From contig SVMZ01000010.1 of NCBI GenBank assembly GCA_015067185.1, positions 1 through 64,000 of the forward strand: 64,000 nt of DNA, read 5' to 3'. The translations under genes and the position numbers were made by a program. This document shows, one piece after another, positions 1 to 7,605 of this stretch. This DNA is from Oscillospiraceae bacterium. Its GTDB lineage: Bacteria; Bacillota; Clostridia; Oscillospirales; Ruminococcaceae. Each line of letters opens with the position of its first letter. Within the stretch, counting starts at the first letter, position 1. The notes beneath the pieces are model-generated. The model saw only the letters and a program-made list of their open reading frames with translations, ran no database searches and had not been told where the DNA came from.

Positions 1-556
1 TATAATCGGTCTTGTGATCCTTCCAGTCTTCACAGAACCAGAGCAGACCGCGGTGAACGGCATCAAGAACATCCTGACGGCCGGTGGCTTCATAGTAGGA
101 GAGCATAGCGCGGTAGCACCAGGCGGAACCCCAGGCATTGTAGTCAGCCTTACGGTCGGTATGAGCGGGATAGCCGCCCAGATATCCGTCCGGCTCTTGA
201 TGTTTGAGAACGCCTTCAATCCAGGTGGTAGCTTTGTCGATGAGTTCCTGATCGTTCAGGGTGAAAGCAAGCTGAACCAGACCGGTCCAATAGGTACCGG
301 AGATCTCGCTGGACCAACCGGCAGCAAAGGTGGGATCTGCATCTGTTTCGGAGCCGGGGAGGCGTTTGAAAGCAGAATAGGTGTGGAACGGGGTGGCGAT
401 CATTTCGGGTTCCAGTTCATCCAGGTGACCACCCATACCGTCTTTGTTGCGCAGCAGCTGCTCTTTCAGCCAGCCGCGGGCAGTGACGGAACCAAGGGGG
501 AGTTTGCTGAATTTGTTGTAGGTTTTTACAACCGATCTTTCCGGACAGATGTTCAT
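1..556 (-). CDS. GH127 beta-L-arabinofuranosidase-like protein, copy A (partial)
   Basis: This is the N-terminal 185 codons of a DUF1680/GH127 protein; the rest lies beyond the window edge. The start is the ATG at 556-554 behind an AAGGAG-type site. The protein opens MNICP and matches its two neighbours closely (KTYNKFSKLPLGS, GWLKEQLL, GTYWTGL, HQEPDGYLGGYP). Positions 1 to about 337 match copy C (from 4259) with only four mismatches that I can count, while 338-556 are clearly diverged and in part resemble copy B, so the gene is a mosaic. It has no signal peptide, so it should be cytosolic. GH127 enzymes release beta-L-arabinofuranose using a zinc-bound cysteine nucleophile; those residues fall outside the visible part. 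The family is clear; the exact substrate is not. Confidence 0.9.
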   Translation of the reverse strand, partial: MNICPERSVVKTYNKFSKLPLGSVTARGWLKEQLLRNKDGMGGHLDELEPEMIATPFHTYSAFKRLPGSETDADPTFAAGWSSEISGTYWTGLVQLAFTLNDQELIDKATTWIEGVLKHQEPDGYLGGYPAHTDRKADYNAWGSAWCYRAMLSYYEATGRQDVLDAVHRGLLWFCEDWKDHKTDY

Positions 557-602
557 GGCGTACGCTCCTTCTATATTTTGATATTGTAAAAATGATAATT
601 TA

Positions 603-632
603 AAAATAACATACTGCAGGATGTTTTTTCAA
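603..632 (-). promoter_or_regulatory. Promoter of GH127 copy A
   Basis: Read on the minus strand there is TTGAAA, an 18-nt spacer, then TATTTT. The same TTGAAA-18-TATCTT arrangement precedes copies B and C at the same distance from the gene, so this is a shared promoter type. The TTTTC-GT-GAAAA palindrome found upstream of the other two is not conserved here. Confidence 0.6.
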
Positions 633-665
633 TAGTAATTTTGGAAAAAAGAAAATTTTACAAAA

Positions 666-2660
666 TTAGGTTAATGATTTGGCGGCACGGGGAAGATAAG
701 TAATACGTAGATTGGTGCAGCCGTGGGGAACAAGGGTATTCATTGTGGGTTCTCCGTCGATCTCAAGGGGAGAACGCCAGAATTCATAAGTTTTCGGTGC
801 GTGATAGACATAAGCGTTGTTGACATGATAGAGTGGGACTTCCAGTGTAATGGGCGGATTTTCCCAGACATAGCCATCTGTATCATGTTCGATAACGCGG
901 ATCTGATCGGGAGTGAGATTCTCATCGATGGCTCTGGCCCAAGGTGCCTGATTATAGGCAACATATCTGTTTTCCGGTTCCGGAGAGCCCAGATCAGGCA
1001 TAGCTTCATACCAGCTCCAACCTTCCGGCAGCGGGGTAATGGGACTTCCGGGATATTCTGTCCACTTTTCGGGAACAGGCAAAGCGTAGACCAACGGTCC
1101 GCGCTCAATAGAGATGGGAAACTTGGAGGCAGAATCGGAATCATCCACTTTGGTAATGGTGATCTCCATCGGGAAACGGATGACAATGGTATCGCCGGCA
1201 GCAATAGCAGAGTCAATGCGGGCATAGCCGTTTTCGGCATTGACAAGTCCCGTAACCTTACCATTGACAGTGACAGAAGCAGCCTTGCACCATGCGGGGA
1301 TACGGATGTTGAGAACGGCATTCTCGGCACGGGTGACATGCAAGGTGATGGTATCGCGGAAGGGATAGAGGGTATCCATGGTGAAGTCTATCTTGGGAGC
1401 CTTGACTTCAGCGGGACCGTAGCAGAGGAGATAGAGATCCTTGTTGTCGTCGATCAGTCCCATGCTGCGGATGAATTCAGGAATGGTACGGATAGACTGG
1501 GTAGGACAGCAGGCGACAAAATAGCAGGGCGCATAGACGGTCATATCGGAGAGAGGGGTAAACATACCGGAGTTACGGGCCGCACGAAGCTGATTGGGTG
1601 CGGTGAAGTAAGCAATAGCACGCTCATCCTTTTTGCGGGCACCTTCGGCACCGTTGAAAAGGCAGCGTTCCATTTCATCTCCCCAGTGAGCCTCACCGGT
1701 GGTGAGTGCCAGCCAGGAATAGCTATGGTTGAAGGTGGAGAAGTTGCAGTATTCGGTCTCATTGACAGCGCCCTTCGGGCTGAGATACTCATTGCAGGAA
1801 CTGGCACCGCCGGTGGTCTGAACAATATGGCGCAGTGCCTTTTTCATGCCATTCACGCTGGCTTGCAGCAGCCGTTTTTCTCCTGTTGCACAGTAAACAA
1901 CAGCAGGATGTTTAACGGCTTCACCATAAGCGACAGCGTGCATGGAAGCAAAGGGGAATTTATCGGAGAGATACTGAGAGATTTTGTTCTGCCAGGGAGA
2001 ATGAATTTCCAGCCAGGCAAAAAAGTCTTCACAAAAAGAAACCAGGCGTTGATCACCGGTGTAAGCATAGGTGATGATCATGGATTCCATAATGGTACCG
2101 GCGGCGTAGTCGGTTTTGTGGTCTTTCCAGTTTTCACAGAACCACAGCAGCCCCCGATATACGGCATTTAAAACGTCTTTACGTCCGGTGGCCTCATAAA
2201 AAGAGAGCAGAGCACGGTAACACCAGTTGGCACTCCAAGGGTTATAATCAGCCAGACGGTTGGTAACAGGAGAATAGCTGCCCAGATAACCATCCGGTTC
2301 CTGGTGTTTGAGAACACCATCTACCCAGGTTGTCACCTTGTCTATCAGCTCTTGATCTCCCAAGGTAAAGGCCATTTGGGTGAGTCCGGCCCAATAGGTA
2401 CCGGAAATCTCGCCGGACCAGCCGGCAGCAAAAGTGGGATCCGCATCTGTGGTTTCGTTGGGCAGGCGTTTAAAAGAGGTATAATTGATAAAAGGGGTTG
2501 CAATCATTTCAGGTTCCAATTCATCGAGGTGACCGCCCATACCGTCTTTGTTGCGCAGCAGCTGTTCTTTTAGCCAACCGCGGGCAGTAATGGAGCCAAG
2601 GGGGAGTTTGCTGAATTTGTTGTAAGTCTTTACGACGGATTTTTCAGAAGAAATATTCAT
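666..2660 (-). CDS. GH127 beta-L-arabinofuranosidase-like protein, copy B
   Basis: 664-aa DUF1680/GH127 glycoside hydrolase. ATG at 2660 sits behind AAAGGAG. The protein has an (alpha/alpha)6-barrel-like N-terminal two thirds and a beta-rich C-terminus from about residue 430. The likely zinc and catalytic residues are visible: Glu303 and Cys305 in NETEYCNF, and Cys384-Cys385 in FVACCPT. These correspond to the Glu/Cys/Cys-Cys zinc site of Bifidobacterium HypBA1, in which the first Cys of the pair is the nucleophile. Glu291 in NEYLSP is the probable acid/base. With no signal peptide it should act on imported arabino-oligosaccharides in the cytosol. It is about 75-80 percent similar to copy C by eye, with some stretches of 60 or more nt identical. 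No convincing terminator separates it from copy A. Activity on other furanosides is possible. Confidence 0.92.
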   Translation of the reverse strand: MNISSEKSVVKTYNKFSKLPLGSITARGWLKEQLLRNKDGMGGHLDELEPEMIATPFINYTSFKRLPNETTDADPTFAAGWSGEISGTYWAGLTQMAFTLGDQELIDKVTTWVDGVLKHQEPDGYLGSYSPVTNRLADYNPWSANWCYRALLSFYEATGRKDVLNAVYRGLLWFCENWKDHKTDYAAGTIMESMIITYAYTGDQRLVSFCEDFFAWLEIHSPWQNKISQYLSDKFPFASMHAVAYGEAVKHPAVVYCATGEKRLLQASVNGMKKALRHIVQTTGGASSCNEYLSPKGAVNETEYCNFSTFNHSYSWLALTTGEAHWGDEMERCLFNGAEGARKKDERAIAYFTAPNQLRAARNSGMFTPLSDMTVYAPCYFVACCPTQSIRTIPEFIRSMGLIDDNKDLYLLCYGPAEVKAPKIDFTMDTLYPFRDTITLHVTRAENAVLNIRIPAWCKAASVTVNGKVTGLVNAENGYARIDSAIAAGDTIVIRFPMEITITKVDDSDSASKFPISIERGPLVYALPVPEKWTEYPGSPITPLPEGWSWYEAMPDLGSPEPENRYVAYNQAPWARAIDENLTPDQIRVIEHDTDGYVWENPPITLEVPLYHVNNAYVYHAPKTYEFWRSPLEIDGEPTMNTLVPHGCTNLRITYLPRAAKSLT

Positions 2661-2704
2661 GGATAGAGACTCCTTTATAAAATTAAAACTGAGAATCTAT
2701 TTTA

Positions 2705-2753
2705 AAGATACCATAGGAGGTGTTTGAGTTTCAATAGTAATTTCTCACGAAAA
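2705..2753 (-). promoter_or_regulatory. Promoter and upstream palindrome of GH127 copy B
   Basis: On the minus strand there is TTGAAA (2734-2729), an 18-nt spacer and TATCTT (2710-2705). Just upstream, 2742-2753 reads TTCTCACGAAAA on the plus strand, a near copy of the TTTTCACGAAAA palindrome that precedes copy C. Spacing and order are the same for both genes, so a common repressor or activator site is likely. Confidence 0.6.
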
Positions 2754-2784
2754 GTGTGTTTTTTATCGAAAATACAAGAAAAAT

Positions 2785-2810
2785 GCCGCTGAAATCTGTG
2801 TTTCAGCGGC
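2785..2810 (-). terminator. Rho-independent terminator of GH127 copy C
   Basis: A perfect 10-bp stem (GCCGCTGAAA / TTTCAGCGGC) with a 6-nt loop begins 16 nt past the copy C stop codon. In the minus direction it is followed by ATTTTTCTTG. Copies B and C are therefore separate transcription units. Confidence 0.85.
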
Positions 2811-2825
2811 GTTGAGGAGAAATCT

Positions 2826-4814
2826 TTATTTTTTGACGGCACGGGGGAGATAGGTAATGCGCAGGTTGGTGCAGCCGTGGGGAACAAGGGTACTCATGGC
2901 TGCTTCGCCTTCTGTTTTAAGCGGATTCTCCCAGGATTCAAAAATGCGGGTAGCGTTGTAAATATAGGCGTTTCTGGCATGGTAGAGAGGAACCTCCAGT
3001 GTAATGGGCGGGTTCTCCCAAACATAGCCGTCTATATCGTGCTCGGTTACACGGATCTTGTCCGGAGTAATGTTTTCATCAATGGCTTTGGACCAGGAGG
3101 CTTCGTTGAAGCTCTTGTAGAAATCGCTGTGGTCAAAATCAGAGGTATCGGGTCTGACCTCATACCAACACCAGTCTTCCGGCATCGGGGTGATAGGCTC
3201 TCCTTCGTAGGCGGTCCATTTTTCGGGTACGGGAATGGCATAGACCAGCGGTCCGCGTTCAATGGAGAGGGGGAACTTGGAGGCGGAGTCGGAATCATCC
3301 ACCTTAGTGATGGTAATCTCCATCGGGAAACGGATGACAATGGTATCGCCGGCAGCAATAGCAGAGTCAATGCGGGCATAGCCGTTTTCAGCATTGATCA
3401 GTCCTACCTGTTTGCCGTTGACGGTGACAGAAGCAGCTTTGCACCACGCGGGGATACGGATGTTGAGAACAGCATCCTCGGCGCGGGTAACGTTCAAGGT
3501 GATGGTATCGCGGAAGGGATAAAGGGTATCCATGGTAAAGTCAATCTTCGGTGCCTTGACGTCTGCAGGTCCATAGCAAAGGAGATAGAGGTCCTTATTG
3601 TCGTCAATAAGTCCCATGCTGCGGATGAATTCGGGAACGGTACGGACCGACTGTGCGGGGCAGCAGGCAATATAATAGCAGGGAGAATAAGCACTCATAG
3701 AGGCATGGGAGCCAAAAGAGGTGGAGGCGCGGGTTGCAAGAAGCTGATTGGGAGCGGTGAAGTAAGCAATAGCGCGCTCATCCTTCTTGCGGGCGCCTTC
3801 GGCACCGTTGAAGAGGCAGCGTTCCATCTCGTCACCCCAGCGGGCCTCACCGGTTACGATGGCATACCAGGAATAGCTGTGGTTGAAGGTGGAGAAGTTG
3901 CAGTATTCGGTCTCGTTAATGGCACCCTTGGGACTGAGATGTTCGCAGCAGGAGCTGGCACCGCCGGTGGTCTGAACGATGCGGCGGAGTGCCTTATCCA
4001 TACCGTTAACACTGGCTTTCAGCAGGGTTTCGTCACCATTGGCACAGTAGAGAATGGCGGGGTGTTTAACGTCTTCACCGTAGGCGACCACGTGCATGGA
4101 GGAATAGGGGAGATCATCGGAGAGATATTGAGATACCTTGTTCTGCCAGCGGGAATTTCCTTCCAGCCATTCAATCCAGTCTTCGCAGAACTTGACCAAG
4201 CGCTGATCGCCGGTATAGGCATAGACGATGACCATCGGCTCAATGATGATGGAGCCGGTATAATCGGTCTTGTGATCCTTCCAGTCTTCACAGAACCAGA
4301 GCAGACCGCGGTGAACGGCATCAAGAACATCCTGACGGCCGGTGGCTTCATAGTAGGAGAGCATAGCGCGGTAGCACCAGGCGGACCCCCAGGCATTGTA
4401 GTCAGCCTTACGGTCGGTATGAGCGGGATAGCCGCCCAGATAGCCGTCCGGCTCTTGATGTTTGAGAACGCCTTCAATCCAGGTGGTAGCTTTGTCGATG
4501 AGTTCCTGATCGTTCAGGGTAAAAGCAAGCTGAACCAGACCGGTCCAATAGGTACCGGAGATCTCACTGGACCAACCGGCAGCAAAGGTGGGATCCAAAT
4601 CTTTGGCAAAGTTGGGAAGTTCTTTAAAAGCAGAGTAGGTATGGAAGGGAGTGGCAATCATCTCTGGTTCGAGGATATCAAGAAAGCCTCCCATACCGTC
4701 TTTACTGCGCAGGAGCTGCTCTTTCAGCCAGCCGCGGGCAGTGACAGAACCAAGGGGAAGTTTGCTGAACTTGTTGTAAGTTTTTACGACCGATTTTTCC
4801 GGACAAATGTTCAT
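2826..4814 (-). CDS. GH127 beta-L-arabinofuranosidase-like protein, copy C
   Basis: 662-aa DUF1680/GH127 protein; ATG at 4814 behind GAGGAGA. It carries the same active-site set as copy B at the same numbering: Glu291 (EHLSP), Glu303 and Cys305 (NETEYC), Cys384-Cys385 (IACCPAQ). There is no signal peptide. It is the donor or recipient of the near-identical block shared with copy A, corresponding to its residues 80-185. The C-terminal 140 residues differ most from copy B, which could change specificity. The adjacent upstream gene is an FGGY sugar kinase on the same strand. Role by family: exo-release of beta-L-arabinofuranose from arabinan, extensin-type or arabinogalactan side chains. Confidence 0.92.
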   Translation of the reverse strand: MNICPEKSVVKTYNKFSKLPLGSVTARGWLKEQLLRSKDGMGGFLDILEPEMIATPFHTYSAFKELPNFAKDLDPTFAAGWSSEISGTYWTGLVQLAFTLNDQELIDKATTWIEGVLKHQEPDGYLGGYPAHTDRKADYNAWGSAWCYRAMLSYYEATGRQDVLDAVHRGLLWFCEDWKDHKTDYTGSIIIEPMVIVYAYTGDQRLVKFCEDWIEWLEGNSRWQNKVSQYLSDDLPYSSMHVVAYGEDVKHPAILYCANGDETLLKASVNGMDKALRRIVQTTGGASSCCEHLSPKGAINETEYCNFSTFNHSYSWYAIVTGEARWGDEMERCLFNGAEGARKKDERAIAYFTAPNQLLATRASTSFGSHASMSAYSPCYYIACCPAQSVRTVPEFIRSMGLIDDNKDLYLLCYGPADVKAPKIDFTMDTLYPFRDTITLNVTRAEDAVLNIRIPAWCKAASVTVNGKQVGLINAENGYARIDSAIAAGDTIVIRFPMEITITKVDDSDSASKFPLSIERGPLVYAIPVPEKWTAYEGEPITPMPEDWCWYEVRPDTSDFDHSDFYKSFNEASWSKAIDENITPDKIRVTEHDIDGYVWENPPITLEVPLYHARNAYIYNATRIFESWENPLKTEGEAAMSTLVPHGCTNLRITYLPRAVKK

Positions 4815-4870
4815 AACGTATTCTCCTCTTAATAATATTCGACCAATACATAAAACTGGTAATATATTTT

Positions 4871-4919
4871 AAGATAACATACCAGCGATGGTATTTTCAA
4901 TATTAATTTTTCACGAAAA
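4871..4919 (-). promoter_or_regulatory. Promoter and operator-like palindrome of GH127 copy C
   Basis: On the minus strand: TTGAAA (4900-4895), an 18-nt spacer, TATCTT (4876-4871). Upstream, 4908-4919 is TTTTCACGAAAA, two 5-nt inverted arms around AC. The position relative to the promoter matches copy B exactly in order and nearly in distance. Confidence 0.6.
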
Positions 4920-4966
4920 GTAAGAGTTTTTACTGTATTGGGCAAAGAACAGGAGGAAAACAATAA

Positions 4967-6337
4967 TTATTGATAGGCAATGCAGCGTTTGATGTTTTCT
5001 ATGTTATCCAGTCCGCTGTAAAGTGCAGCTGTTAAGGCGGCACCAAAAGCAGCTTCCTCTTTGACGACGGGGAGCTTGGCGGGAGTTTTGAATTTATCCG
5101 AGATCAGTTGACGGAGGATGGGATTTTTCTGTACGGCATTTCCTGAGGCGATGACATCGCGGTAGGTTATAGAAGGTGCGTTCATACAGAGATCATAGAG
5201 CTCATCTACCATTCCCTGAAGTACACCAAGTGCGAAAAATTCAGGTTTGAAATTGTTTTCATCAAGATGGAGAATAGCTCCCTTCTTTTCCGGCTCAGAA
5301 CGTGTCCCGGAGAAGGTAGTGGAAATTTTCAGGGGAGAATAGGGGTAAGCTTTGGCGGCTAACTGATTCATCACAGCATAGGGATCATGATCGGAAAAGC
5401 CGCAAGCGGAGAGATATTCTTTGAAAAAATTGCCGAGGATGGCATAGGCTCGTCCACCGCATAGGGCAGAACCGCATAAAAGGTATTTTCCATCAAAATA
5501 AGGACGGATTTCTGTGCCGGGGAGAGGAGAAGGCGATGTTGTGATAACAGAAATCTGCGCTCCGGTGCCATAATTGAGAAGAATATCCCGGTCATGTCTA
5601 ACGGTTCCGAAAAAGCTGGCCTGATTATCTCCGATGGAGGTAAAAACCGGAATTTTTTTGTAGTATCCGGCAGCAACCGGTGTTGTGGTAACGGAGGGGA
5701 GTTGGATATTCGTCATTCCAAGTATGGAGAGGGAATTAAAATCAAAACGGTTTTCTTCAAGCAGATAAAGTCCCAGAGAAGCAGCATTCGTGCTGTGAAT
5801 GACAGGTACAGCCGTGTTGGAAAGGCGCATAACGACATAATCCATCAGTGTGCAGAGATAAACGGATTTTGTCGGAACGAGAGCGTTTTTGGTGTTGTAA
5901 TAGTGAGTGGCCAGGCCGTATCCGGTGCTTATATTGTGTCCGGTATGTTCTTTTATATCATCACAGTAGGTTTTTCCGCAAGTTATTTCCCTGTCAGCGC
6001 GTCTGTCCTGCCAGGTGAACAGCGGAGAAACGGCGTGTCCGTATTTGTCGGTATACAAAATACCGTGCATTTGTCCTGTGAACCCAATCGCCCTGATATT
6101 CGGATAGAGCGACAGTATAGAATCAATGAGAACGGTAGTTTTTTGCAGGATCAAATCGGGGTCCTGTTCGCGGAAATCCTTTTCGGAGAAACGTGATGCA
6201 TTGGTGATAACGGTGTGGCTGTTGACTTGGGTATGCCCGGTGAGATCAACAACGGCAGCACTGAGGGTGGTGGTGCCCAGATCAATTCCGAGAACAAGGG
6301 TGTGATCGGAGACGGTTTTATACAGGAGATCGTTCAT
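4967..6337 (-). CDS. FGGY-family carbohydrate kinase (sedoheptulokinase-like)
   Basis: A 456-aa sugar kinase that should phosphorylate a ketose or polyol with ATP. The phosphate-1 motif DLGTTT is at 19-24, the sugar-binding TGQMHG at 87-92 and WQDRR at 109-113. IGDNQASF and LNYGTGAQIS follow in the middle of the protein. WQDxR and GDNQAS resemble sedoheptulokinases more than xylulokinases (which have WNDxR), but the substrate cannot be read from sequence. I chose the ATG at 6337. A longer reading from a TTG at 6352 would place the start inside the TTGGAG ribosome binding site. The gene lies upstream of and codirectional with the GH127 trio, so a role in pentose or heptulose salvage from the same glycan is plausible. 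Confidence 0.85.
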   Translation of the reverse strand: MNDLLYKTVSDHTLVLGIDLGTTTLSAAVVDLTGHTQVNSHTVITNASRFSEKDFREQDPDLILQKTTVLIDSILSLYPNIRAIGFTGQMHGILYTDKYGHAVSPLFTWQDRRADREITCGKTYCDDIKEHTGHNISTGYGLATHYYNTKNALVPTKSVYLCTLMDYVVMRLSNTAVPVIHSTNAASLGLYLLEENRFDFNSLSILGMTNIQLPSVTTTPVAAGYYKKIPVFTSIGDNQASFFGTVRHDRDILLNYGTGAQISVITTSPSPLPGTEIRPYFDGKYLLCGSALCGGRAYAILGNFFKEYLSACGFSDHDPYAVMNQLAAKAYPYSPLKISTTFSGTRSEPEKKGAILHLDENNFKPEFFALGVLQGMVDELYDLCMNAPSITYRDVIASGNAVQKNPILRQLISDKFKTPAKLPVVKEEAAFGAALTAALYSGLDNIENIKRCIAYQ

Positions 6338-6372
6338 AGTCATCAACTCCAATAGTTATCTTGTACGTTTCA

Positions 6373-6401
6373 ATTATAGCATATCTTCATAATAATGTGT
6401 A
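6373..6401 (-). promoter_or_regulatory. Probable promoter of the FGGY kinase
   Basis: On the minus strand a perfect TATAAT (6378-6373) is preceded by a 17-nt spacer and a weak -35 TACACA. The weak -35 suggests dependence on an activator or low basal expression. Confidence 0.5.
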
Positions 6402-6479
6402 GTTGTTTATTTTTTGCAAACGTAGAGCAAATAGGTTATTGTTGCGAAAAAAGAAAAAATAATATTGTTACAACAGAGT

Positions 6480-6511
6480 TTTTGCAATTTTACTATTTAC
6501 AAATTGCAAAA
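6480..6511. repeat. 11-bp inverted repeat, possible operator
   Basis: TTTTGCAATTT and AAATTGCAAAA are exact inverted arms separated by 10 nt, about 80-110 bp upstream of the kinase -35 box. The AT-rich arms with a central TTGCAA look more like a regulator site than a terminator, because no G/C-rich stem or T-run is present. Confidence 0.4.
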
Positions 6512-6638
6512 TATATGATAAAATAAAAGAAAAAATCAGGGAAAACGTGACAGGAAACGGGAGAAGATAAAAATAATCCTGCATATTTATGCGCGAAACA
6601 TCCAAAGACAAAGATGCTCCACATATGCTTTCCACATT

Positions 6639-6703
6639 CAATAATATAACCGAAATCCGCGCCGGAAGGTTTTGCTACGGCGCGGATTTCGGTTATATTA
6701 TTG
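6639..6703. terminator. 25-bp perfect hairpin overlapping a stop codon
   Basis: Arms 6639-6663 and 6679-6703 are exact inverted copies (core CGAAATCCGCGCC) with a 15-nt loop. The TAA of the minus-strand gene 6698-7243 lies inside the right arm. The GC-rich top and AT-rich base resemble a terminator, but no T-run follows on either strand. It could also be an RNA-stabilising 3' structure. Confidence 0.55.
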
Positions 6704-7243
6704 TATCAGCAGCCCTGCAGCCGCATAGCTCATGATAATATACAGATTTTTGGTGCTGCCGATTTTTATTGGAAATTCTTTCGGTTGAATAATTTTTCCG
6801 GAGCAAGATACAATTTCTCTTTGAAGAGAAATCATAACACAATCCCCTGTAAAGCTGGAGATGGTTATGGTATCTTTTCCCGAAAGACCGCAGGTTATGG
6901 TTTGAAGTTCTTTTCCTGCCAAGGTTTTTATTGAGAATGAATTCTCTGCGTTTACTACCGCTGTGCAGTTTTTCAGGTCTCCTACATAGTTTTTCTCGGA
7001 GAAACTCTCCTTGAACACAATAATGCTTTTGTGAGAGGTGATGACGTCAACCGCGCTGCTTTCACTGATCAAAATTTTTTCTTTTTCCTCCGTTCCGTCG
7101 AAAAAATCTGTGTGATTAAAGCAGTTTCTTCCGGCAGTGATAAGCTGTCCGGGATATTGTTTTTCAAATTCTTCCTTGAAAAAAGTGAAGTGCTGTTTAT
7201 CGGTGGCTTTTATATGATCTCCTGTCAGAACAATACTTTTCAT
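6698..7243 (-). CDS. Conserved hypothetical protein with Mur-ligase-like motifs
   Basis: 181-aa protein. The start is the ATG at 7243 behind AAAGGGAA; longer in-frame readings upstream are Lys-rich and look non-coding. Segments such as VVNAENSFS, TITCGLSGKDTITISS and ISLQREIV resemble the central domain of MurF/MurE ligases (a 'VVNAD...' strand and a 'TCG' turn). The ATP-binding loop and most of the enzyme are absent, so it is unlikely to be an active ligase. I recall similar short proteins in Oscillospiraceae without assigned function. The C-terminus (NLYIIMSYAAAGLLIQ) is hydrophobic. Divergent from the metal transporter gene at 7606. Confidence 0.7.
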   Translation of the reverse strand: MKSIVLTGDHIKATDKQHFTFFKEEFEKQYPGQLITAGRNCFNHTDFFDGTEEKEKILISESSAVDVITSHKSIIVFKESFSEKNYVGDLKNCTAVVNAENSFSIKTLAGKELQTITCGLSGKDTITISSFTGDCVMISLQREIVSCSGKIIQPKEFPIKIGSTKNLYIIMSYAAAGLLIQ

Positions 7244-7605
7244 CCGTAATATTCCCTTTCTTTTCTTGCTGTATATTCTTTCCGGAATATTGGCGGAAAT
7301 CCGTATTTTATCAGGAAATCTCTTGTTTTTATCTATTTGCTTCTGATTTCGCATCTCCATTTCGTTCAATGAAAAAATATGTTTTTTCATCAATTTAAGC
7401 GGAATTCTTGTGATTTCCGCTGTTTTCAAATGTTTCCTTATTGTTATTTTGAATATTCTTCGGTTATCTGTTGCAATCTCCTGTTTATATGATATAATTA
7501 TAATTAATAAAGGTGCGATTGGTTCGCTGAAAAGTTTAGGATTTTTTGTGCGGAAATCGGGATTTTTCAGTTTGCCAATATGCCGATATGAAAGGAGATC
7601 TGCGT
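7244..7605. other. Divergent intergenic region
   Basis: About 360 bp between divergent starts. It contains the CorA-type gene promoter (7471-7498) and a 7-bp inverted repeat AGCGGAA / TTCCGCT at 7398-7421 of unknown role. I see no credible gene: in-frame extensions of the flanking genes lack ribosome binding sites. Confidence 0.5.
7471..7498 (+). promoter_or_regulatory. Promoter of the CorA-type transporter
   Basis: TTGCAA, a 16-nt spacer, then a perfect TATAAT. The 5' leader to the TTG start is about 100 nt. Confidence 0.65.

Larger units (their letters stand above)
6338..6697. other. Intergenic stretch with kinase promoter, inverted repeat and hairpin
   Basis: About 360 bp without a credible gene. 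It holds the kinase promoter (6373-6401), an AT-rich 11-bp inverted repeat (6480-6511) and the left arm of a 25-bp perfect hairpin (6639-6703). A 48-codon open frame from 6589 has no ribosome binding site and runs through the hairpin, so I do not call it. Confidence 0.6.

Noticed and set aside
723..2171. 482-codon open frame opposite GH127 copy B (and similar 651-codon frame at 2877-4832 opposite copy C)
   Set aside because: Antisense shadows: the reverse strand has full GH127 homology with active-site residues and good ribosome binding sites, while these frames have low-complexity Gly/Ile-rich products without recognisable motifs.
6589..6735. 48-codon plus-strand frame MRETSKDK...
   Set aside because: No ribosome binding site, passes through both arms of the 25-bp hairpin and overlaps the end of the minus-strand gene.
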